Origin: an uncultured Collinsella sp.
Lineage (GTDB): Bacteria > Actinomycetota > Coriobacteriia > Coriobacteriales > Coriobacteriaceae
Length of the DNA: 20,029 nt
NCBI GenBank assembly: GCA_900552395.1
Contig: URZJ01000009.1
Location: forward strand, 1-20,029
Reading direction: 5' to 3'
Position 1 is the stretch's first letter. Every line of letters starts with the position of its first letter. The notes under the pieces are model-generated. The model saw only the letters and a list, made by a program, of their open reading frames with translations, made no database searches and was not told the DNA's origin. A program made the translations under genes and the position numbers. Below are positions 15,478 through 20,029 of this stretch, piece after piece.

Positions 15478-15519
15478 AAAAGGCAGGGCATGACCAGAAG
15501 GTCAATGCCCTGCCTTTTT
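15478..15519 (+). terminator. Intrinsic terminator of the murA-LCP unit
   Basis: AAAAGGCAGGGCAT (15478-15491) pairs with ATGCCCTGCCTTTT (15505-15518). GACC (15492-15495) pairs with GGTC (15500-15503), leaving one bulged A and an AGAA loop. The right side ends in five T (15515-15519). Confidence 0.88.
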
Positions 15520-15541
15520 CATGCCAACTTGTTCGCCTTGG

Positions 15542-15562
15542 ACGTCGCTCGCTGACGTTGGC
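15542..15562 (+). repeat. Copy 2 of the 21-base imperfect repeat
   Basis: This intergenic segment matches positions 1-21 at 19 of 21 bases. The word GTTGGC (15557-15562) is also the reverse complement of GCCAAC at 15523-15528, so the element lies inside a small inverted repeat. It sits between the two converging terminators. Confidence 0.3.
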
Positions 15563-15595
15563 TCAACCTGCGATGTTGACTGCTCCCCTTGTATC

Positions 15596-15629
15596 AAAAA
15601 CCGCCCCGTTCTCTGTAGAGGACGGGGCG
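15596..15629 (-). terminator. Intrinsic terminator of pepT (minus strand)
   Basis: Read on the minus strand, CGCCCCGT (complement of 15622-15629) and ACGGGGCG (complement of 15602-15609) form the outer stem. One T-G pair and CTC/GAG continue it around a four-base loop. Five T follow, which are the A run at 15596-15600 on the plus strand. It lies 30 bases beyond the pepT stop and faces the LCP terminator. Confidence 0.85.
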
Positions 15630-15658
15630 ATTCGTCTTTTGGACTTGTGCAGCCAGGC

Positions 15659-16906
15659 TTATGCAAAGCGGGCGACGAGCTCCTGGAGCACGTCGGTCAT
15701 CTTGACGAGCGAACTGACCGGGACGAACTCGTTGACGCCGTGGTAGCAATAGCCGCCGGTGGAAAGGTTGGGGCAGGGCAGACCGCGGAACGACAGCTGA
15801 GCGCCGTCGGTGCCGCCACGAATCGGCAGCACTTGGGGCTCAACGCCGCAGGCAAGGTAGGCTTCCTTGGCAACATCAATAAGCTCGGGATAGTCACGAA
15901 CGATCTCGGCCATATTTCGATACTGCTGCTTAATCTCGACTGTCACGCGCTCCTCACTCAGACGCTGGTTGAGCATCGAGGCGGCGGCATCAATAAGGTC
16001 GAGTTTCTGCTGGAACTTGGCGGCATCGTGATCACGGACGATATAGCGCGCCGTGGCATGGTCGACCGTTGCCGAGACGCCCTCAAGGTGACAGAAGCCC
16101 TCGTAGCCCTCGGTGTATTCCGGACGCTGCTCGTAGGGGAGCAACGCGTTGAAGTCGCAGAACAGATTGCCTGCGTTGACCATACGGCCCTTGGCGTCGC
16201 CCGGGTGGATGGACTGGCCCTCAAAGCAGACGGTCGCCTCGGCGGCGTTAAAGCACTCCCACTCCAGCTCGCCGATGGGGCCGCCGTCGACCGTGTAGGC
16301 GTACTTGCAGCCAAAGGTATCGATATCCAGCAGCTCGGCTCCGTGGCCGATCTCCTCGTCAGGGCAGAAGCAAATGCCGAGTGCGGGATGGGGCAGAGAA
16401 GGGTCCTGAGCGATACGCGCGACAAGCGACATGATCTCGGCGACGCCTGCCTTGTCGTCCGCGCCCAGCAGCGTGGTGCCATCGCTGCAGACCAGGTCCT
16501 CACCCGCGAGGTCGTTCAGGGCGGGAAGCTTGGCGGTGCTCATGGCAACGGGCTTACCGTCAACCGTGCCGCAGACCAGGTCGCCGCCCTCGTAGTGTAC
16601 GATGTGCGGCTTCACGCCGGCGCCCGGTGCAACTTCGGTGGTGTCGAGATGGGCGATCAGGCCCAGGGCGGGCTTGTCCTCAGCGCCCGCACTTGCGGGG
16701 ATATGCGCGCAGACATAGGCATGCTCGGTCACGTGGGCATCTTCCGCACCAAGCTCGCGCAGCTCTTCAGCCAGCACGTTGGCAAGATCAAACTGAACGG
16801 CGCTCGAGGGTACCTGGTCGCAGTTTGCATCCTCGGACTGCGTGTTGATCTGGACGTAGCGCAAAAAGCGCTCGAGGACATCGGGGTTTGTGGTGGTGTT
16901 TTCCAT
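15659..16906 (-). CDS. pepT: Tripeptide aminopeptidase PepT, M20B family
   Basis: PepT is a two-zinc cytoplasmic peptidase that removes the N-terminal residue from tripeptides. The 415-residue product shows all expected metal and catalytic residues: AHLDT (85-89, ligand His86 and catalytic-loop Asp88), LLGADDKAG (146-154, bridging Asp150), CPDEEIGHG (181-189, catalytic Glu184 and ligand Glu185), AYTVDGGP (203-210, Asp207), and YHGVNEF (388-394, His389). I chose the ATG at 16906 because GGAG lies 8 bases before it. The frame stays open for 32 more codons upstream, but these run through the operator-like dyad and show no family similarity. It is divergent from the DtxR-type regulator. Confidence 0.95.
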   Translation of the reverse strand: MENTTTNPDVLERFLRYVQINTQSEDANCDQVPSSAVQFDLANVLAEELRELGAEDAHVTEHAYVCAHIPASAGAEDKPALGLIAHLDTTEVAPGAGVKPHIVHYEGGDLVCGTVDGKPVAMSTAKLPALNDLAGEDLVCSDGTTLLGADDKAGVAEIMSLVARIAQDPSLPHPALGICFCPDEEIGHGAELLDIDTFGCKYAYTVDGGPIGELEWECFNAAEATVCFEGQSIHPGDAKGRMVNAGNLFCDFNALLPYEQRPEYTEGYEGFCHLEGVSATVDHATARYIVRDHDAAKFQQKLDLIDAAASMLNQRLSEERVTVEIKQQYRNMAEIVRDYPELIDVAKEAYLACGVEPQVLPIRGGTDGAQLSFRGLPCPNLSTGGYCYHGVNEFVPVSSLVKMTDVLQELVARFA

Positions 16907-16953
16907 AAAGATCGCTCCAATCTTGGTCGTCGTGTGCAACAAGAACTCTAGCA

Positions 16954-16973
16954 CGGTATGCCACGGCATACCG
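16954..16973. promoter_or_regulatory. Perfect 20-bp dyad between pepT and the DtxR-type regulator, probable operator
   Basis: CGGTATGCC (16954-16962) and GGCATACCG (16965-16973) are exact reverse complements separated by AC. The dyad lies in the 120-base divergent region. It covers the expected -35 region for the plus-strand -10 box at 16990-16995 and lies just upstream of the minus-strand -10-like TAGAGT (16950-16945). A dimeric regulator bound here could control both genes. The adjacent DtxR-type protein is the obvious candidate, though the sequence does not match the classic DtxR box. Confidence 0.6.
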
Positions 16974-16989
16974 CGACGCTTGGATGGGG

Positions 16990-16995
16990 TAGAAT
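16990..16995 (+). promoter_or_regulatory. -10 box for the DtxR-type regulator gene
   Basis: TAGAAT matches the -10 consensus at five of six bases and places the transcript start near 17002, about 25 bases before the ATG. No good -35 box is visible at 16-18 bases upstream. That space is occupied by the right arm of the dyad, so the promoter may be weak or depend on a regulator. Confidence 0.45.
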
Positions 16996-17026
16996 CAGCC
17001 ATTGAATGCAGAAGGGACGGAAGATC

Positions 17027-17449
17027 ATGGATACGACAAATAGCTCGCGCGAACTACATCTGACGGTGGCGAACGAAGACTACTTGGAGTGCATGGTTCG
17101 CATTGAAAGCGAAGAGGGGGAAACCAACGGCGTGCGATCGGTCGACATCGCGCAGCGCCTTGGCGTCTCCAAGGCATCGGTCAATAAAGCGGTTTCGGCG
17201 CTCAAGGCATCCGAGCTTGTCGAGCAATCGCACTATGGCAAGGTAATCCTGACCGATCGCGGCCGCGAGGTTGGCACGGCTATCTGGTACCGTCATCGCC
17301 TCATCCGCACGTTTTTGGTTCAGGAGCTCGGTGTCGAATTTGAGCGAGCCGATTCCGAGGCCTGCATGATGGAGCATGCGCTATCCGAGGACACGATGAG
17401 CCGCTGGCTCGCCTATCTCGAAAAGCAGGGAATCAGCGTCGAGGAATAG
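17027..17449 (+). CDS. DtxR/MntR-family metal-dependent transcriptional regulator, short form
   Basis: These dimeric regulators bind operators when loaded with Fe(II) or Mn(II). The 140-residue protein has an N-terminal winged helix (VDIAQRLGVSKASVNKAVSALKASELVE, about 39-66), then a helical dimer and metal domain. It lacks the C-terminal SH3-like domain of DtxR/IdeR, as in MntR. Likely ligands are Asp18 and Glu21 in EDYLE (as in MntR), His90 in YRHRLI, and Cys113, Glu116 and His117 in EACMMEH (the Cys-x-x-Glu-His of DtxR). The site is thus a mixture of the two types, and the preferred metal cannot be assigned. I preferred the ATG at 17027, 10 bases after AAGGG. The ATG at 17006 is an alternative. 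The next gene is 10 bases downstream. Confidence 0.85.
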   Translation: MDTTNSSRELHLTVANEDYLECMVRIESEEGETNGVRSVDIAQRLGVSKASVNKAVSALKASELVEQSHYGKVILTDRGREVGTAIWYRHRLIRTFLVQELGVEFERADSEACMMEHALSEDTMSRWLAYLEKQGISVEE

Positions 17450-17459
17450 CGGGATATAT

Positions 17460-18353
17460 ATGGATACGAGTTATTACAACCGCTTTGGTGCCGAGGAACT
17501 TACGCGCCGCTTGTCGAGCGAGACCTTGTTGGCGCAGGGCCCCATGGGCAGTGTTCTGTTGAGTGAGTACGATGCCGCCGACATTCCACCGGCGTTTTGG
17601 AATCTGGCGGAGCCGCAGACCGTTTCTCGTATCCATCGCTTGTATGTCGCCGCCGGCGCGCAGGTGCTCATTACCAACACCTTTCAGGCATCAAGCTATG
17701 CCCTCAAGCACGACCAGATTGCGCCGTCCGTGGCGGAGGTCAATCGCGGGGCCGTCGACGATGCTCGCCAGGCGCACCCTCAGCTGCTGCTGGGCTCGAT
17801 GGGCCCGATCGGTATTGAGTGGTTTGCCGAGGACTCTGCCGAGTATCGTGAAATCCGCGGCATTGCGCGCGAACAGGCGCACGCCTTGCTCAATGCCGGC
17901 GTTGACGGTCTGCTGATCGAGACGGTGACGTCTATCCGTAATCTGCAGCCCATGCTTGCCGGCGCCCGAGATGCCGCCGACGGCATGCCTGTCCTGGTGA
18001 GTTTTGTCGTTGACGATAAAGGCGACCTGTTGGGCGATGGCCTCAACATCGAGGCAGCCGTTTTGTACGCCGAAAAACACGGCGCAAACTCGGTTGGTGT
18101 TAATTGCTGTTCGCTTGCGGCCGCGAACGCGGCGGTGCCCAGGATGGTTGCATCGGCGACTACTCCCGTCACGGTGCGTCCCAACGTGGGCGATCCGGTC
18201 CAGACTCAGGATGGCCCCGTATGGCACGAGAACCCAGAAGCTTTCGCGCGCGCATGCATCGAATGGAGACATGCCGGTGCCGCAATGGTGGGCAGTTGCT
18301 GTGGAACCACGGCAATCACTACGGCAGCGATGGCCGAGGCGCTCGATATATAA
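17460..18353 (+). CDS. Homocysteine S-methyltransferase domain protein
   Basis: This family transfers a methyl group to homocysteine through a zinc-bound thiolate. The 297 residues form the barrel only, comparable to the N-terminal domain of MetH or to MmuM/BHMT proteins. The start LAQGPMGSVLLSEY (24-37) corresponds to the usual LLDGAMGTxL. NTFQASSYAL (73-82) and GSMGPIG (112-118) follow. The zinc ligands are Cys216 in VGVNCC and Cys280-Cys281 in VGSCCGTT. The methyl donor cannot be told from sequence, and no MetH cobalamin domains are attached. The gene starts 10 bases after the regulator, with only a weak ribosome binding site (GCGGGA), so it may rely on translational coupling. Confidence 0.88.
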   Translation: MDTSYYNRFGAEELTRRLSSETLLAQGPMGSVLLSEYDAADIPPAFWNLAEPQTVSRIHRLYVAAGAQVLITNTFQASSYALKHDQIAPSVAEVNRGAVDDARQAHPQLLLGSMGPIGIEWFAEDSAEYREIRGIAREQAHALLNAGVDGLLIETVTSIRNLQPMLAGARDAADGMPVLVSFVVDDKGDLLGDGLNIEAAVLYAEKHGANSVGVNCCSLAAANAAVPRMVASATTPVTVRPNVGDPVQTQDGPVWHENPEAFARACIEWRHAGAAMVGSCCGTTAITTAAMAEALDI

Positions 18354-18359
18354 AGGTCG

Positions 18360-18387
18360 AAACCGCTCCATACGGGGCGGTTTTTTT
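18360..18387 (+). terminator. Intrinsic terminator after the methyltransferase gene
   Basis: AAACCGCTCC (18360-18369) pairs with GGGGCGGTTT (18374-18383) with one T-G pair and the loop ATAC. The hairpin is followed by a seven-base T-tract (18381-18387). It ends the regulator-methyltransferase unit 6 bases past the stop. Confidence 0.9.
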
Positions 18388-18444
18388 ATTGCTTGCACAT
18401 CGGCGGTAGCATTTGCCCAAATGGTGAATGCCGGTTTTGGCAGG

Positions 18445-18471
18445 TTGCTGGGCGAGCGTTGCGGGTATACC
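18445..18471 (+). promoter_or_regulatory. Weak candidate promoter for the phosphohexomutase gene
   Basis: TTGCTG (18445-18450) and TATACC (18466-18471) are separated by 15 bases, a short spacing. A promoter is expected in the 158-base gap, because the preceding terminator is strong and the gene is alone. The -10-like box overlaps the palindrome GGTATACC (18464-18471). Confidence 0.3.
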
Positions 18472-18511
18472 CCATGCGTACCATGATCCAAACACTGTGA
18501 GGTGTCTGCGC

Positions 18512-19912
18512 GTGTGCGCGATAATTCATTTTGGAACTGACGGTTGGCGCGCCCGCGTCGACGACGACTTTACCGTCGACAACGTTGCCCGCATTGCCGA
18601 TGCCGTCGGCGAGTTGTGGCAAAAGATCAATCCAGGCAAAACAGTATATATAGGGTTCGACACCCGGCCGCAGGCGCGCGAGTTTGCTGAGCTTGCGGCA
18701 GGCGTGCTTGCCGCTCACGGATTGGACGCAGTGCTCGCATCTCGGCCTGTTCCGACCCCCGCCCTTACGTGGGCGGCGGCGTATGACGGCGAGGCCTGCG
18801 GTGCGCTCATGGTGACGGGATCCCATCATCCGCAGGGGTATCTGTGCCTTAAGCTGCGCATGGGAGATGGCTCGACGGCCAATCAGGATGTCATCGAAGA
18901 GCTCGAAGAGACTATGGCCCCCGAGCCGATGGGGATCGAGGAACGCTATCGCACCGCGGATATTATTCCTGACTATATGCAGGCGGTGGCATCGTTTGTC
19001 GATGCCGAGGCCATTCGAGCCGCTCACCTGCGTGTGGTAGTTGACCCCATGGGCGGCGCGGCCCAGGGATATCTTGCCGACCTGCTGCGGGAGCTAGGCG
19101 TCGAGGTGCACGAGATTCATGCCGGACAGTCGTCCGATCAAGAGGACATTTGCCCCGACCCTGTTGAGCCGTGGGTGGACGCTTGCGAGCGTGCGGTTGT
19201 CGAGGACGGGGCGTGCGCAGGCCTGGTGACCGACGGCGATGCCGACCGTATCGGTGCGGTCGACGAACGCGGTAGATATATTCATCCGCATCAAATCATG
19301 GCGCTTGTTTTGGGCGACCTCGTTCAATTCCGCAATTTGGAGGGGCGTGTCGTCGTCAATCTCTCGTGCTCGACGCTCGTGCGTCGCATTGCCGAGGCGC
19401 TTGGCTGTCGTGTGACCGTTAAGCCGGTCGGTTTCAAATATATAGCTGCAGAGATGAAGAAGGGCGGCGTCCTCATGGGAGGCGAGGAGGCCGGCGGTAT
19501 CGGCATCGCCGCGCATATGCCTGAGCGTGATGGAATCCTTGCTTGTCTGATTCTGTGTGAGCTTATGGCAAAGACGGGCGCGCCTTTGGGCGTTTTGGTC
19601 GATCAGCTCGAGGCCAGTTTTGGTAAGACGAGCTATGGGCGTCGCGATTTGCGCCTTGAGGCCGAAGACGCCGAATCGCTGCGAACGCTGCTTCCTGGCA
19701 TGAATCCTAAATCGATTTGCGGCAAGGCGCCGCAGGCTGTAAGCCATATGGATGGTTTACGTTTGGCATTCGAGGATGACACCTGGCTGCTGATCCGCCC
19801 CAGCGGGACCGAACCGGTGGTTCGCGTATACGCCGAGGGGTTCTCGGTGGAGGAGCGCGATGAGTTGCTCGATGCCGGCTGTGCCTTGGCTAAGGGAGCC
19901 TATCAGCTTTAG
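18512..19912 (+). CDS. Phosphoglucomutase/phosphomannomutase family protein
   Basis: These enzymes move phosphate between C1 and C6 of hexoses or hexosamines through a phosphoserine, using Mg. The 466-residue product has the four-domain layout: start FGTDGWRARV (7-16), serine loop MVTGSHHPQGY (100-110, Ser104), metal loop TDGDADRIG (240-248), sugar loop GGEEAGG (323-329) and phosphate-binding RPSGTEPVVRVY (429-440). The FGTDGWR start is typical of a bacterial subgroup of unknown substrate range. The serine loop and what follows differ from the common TASHNP and YNG. I chose the GTG at 18512 because GAGG (18499-18502) lies 9 bases upstream. The in-frame ATG at 18428 lies in the promoter region. 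Substrate is not assignable. Confidence 0.88.
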   Translation: MCAIIHFGTDGWRARVDDDFTVDNVARIADAVGELWQKINPGKTVYIGFDTRPQAREFAELAAGVLAAHGLDAVLASRPVPTPALTWAAAYDGEACGALMVTGSHHPQGYLCLKLRMGDGSTANQDVIEELEETMAPEPMGIEERYRTADIIPDYMQAVASFVDAEAIRAAHLRVVVDPMGGAAQGYLADLLRELGVEVHEIHAGQSSDQEDICPDPVEPWVDACERAVVEDGACAGLVTDGDADRIGAVDERGRYIHPHQIMALVLGDLVQFRNLEGRVVVNLSCSTLVRRIAEALGCRVTVKPVGFKYIAAEMKKGGVLMGGEEAGGIGIAAHMPERDGILACLILCELMAKTGAPLGVLVDQLEASFGKTSYGRRDLRLEAEDAESLRTLLPGMNPKSICGKAPQAVSHMDGLRLAFEDDTWLLIRPSGTEPVVRVYAEGFSVEERDELLDAGCALAKGAYQL

Positions 19913-20029
19913 CCATATGACGCTTCACTATAAAGAGGCCCTCGGTGAGCGGTAGTTAACGGCTGGCAAACGTTAGTCGGATCCCAAATTGTGTAGGAAA
20001 TGTGTACGCCCAGATTCCCGCCCCCGGCG
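19913..20029. other. Downstream flank without a visible gene
   Basis: The last 117 bases contain no supported gene, no T-tailed hairpin and no convincing promoter. A short inverted pair, TAACG and CGTTA around the segment at about 19960-19975, is too small to interpret. The terminator of the phosphohexomutase gene, if any, is not recognisable here. Confidence 0.4.

Noticed and set aside
15521..16951. Plus-strand open frame of 476 codons opposite pepT
   Set aside because: pepT has every metal and catalytic residue. The plus-strand frame has no domain, crosses the pepT terminator, and is an antisense shadow.
17027..17470. Identical ATGGATACGA at the starts of the DtxR-type gene and the methyltransferase gene
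   Set aside because: Ten bases including a start codon can match by chance. The sequences diverge directly afterwards, so there is no sign of duplication.

Overview
The window looks like a chromosomal housekeeping segment from a high-GC Gram-positive bacterium, most likely a member of the Coriobacteriia, close to Collinsella. I base this on the GC-rich coding sequence, the frequent GTG and TTG starts, the protein sequence character, and the order prmC - tsaC - glpK - upp - atp operon - murA - LCP protein. This is recognition from reading, not a database result. No rRNA, tRNA, CRISPR array, insertion sequence or phage gene is visible. The only accessory-looking item is a small hicAB toxin-antitoxin cassette.

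Layout. Positions 1-456 are lower in GC and hold no convincing gene, only a 58-codon open stretch that looks like a remnant, followed by a candidate promoter for prmC. prmC (release factor methyltransferase) carries an unusual Ala/Glu-rich insert of about 120 residues. hicA and hicB follow behind an AT-rich promoter whose -10 box lies inside a perfect inverted repeat. tsaC/sua5 (tRNA t6A synthesis) and glpK (glycerol kinase) are tightly linked. upp (uracil salvage) has a leader with three small hairpins, two of them mutually exclusive. A complete F1Fo ATP synthase operon follows, atpI-B-E-F-H-A-G-D-C, behind a recognisable promoter and closed by a strong intrinsic terminator. murA starts only 13 bases past that terminator and is followed by a LytR-CpsA-Psr (LCP) cell-wall ligase gene. 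A block of converging terminators separates this unit from pepT on the minus strand. pepT diverges from a short DtxR/MntR-type metal-dependent regulator, and a perfect 20-bp dyad sits between them. A homocysteine S-methyltransferase gene is linked to the regulator. After a clear terminator comes a phosphohexomutase of the PGM/PMM family.

How the genes fit together. The window combines translation fidelity (PrmC, TsaC), glycerol and uracil entry into metabolism (GlpK, Upp), proton-coupled ATP synthesis or hydrolysis (Atp), and cell-wall precursor synthesis and polymer attachment (MurA, LCP, possibly the phosphohexomutase). It also holds peptide use and methyl-group metabolism (PepT, homocysteine methyltransferase), probably near a metal-responsive switch. 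I found no clearly new multi-gene system. The items most worth following are the DtxR-like regulator with a hybrid metal site next to its dyad, the hicAB operator overlapping the promoter, the PrmC insert, the signal-peptide-like start of AtpF, the upp leader, and the terminator between atpC and murA.
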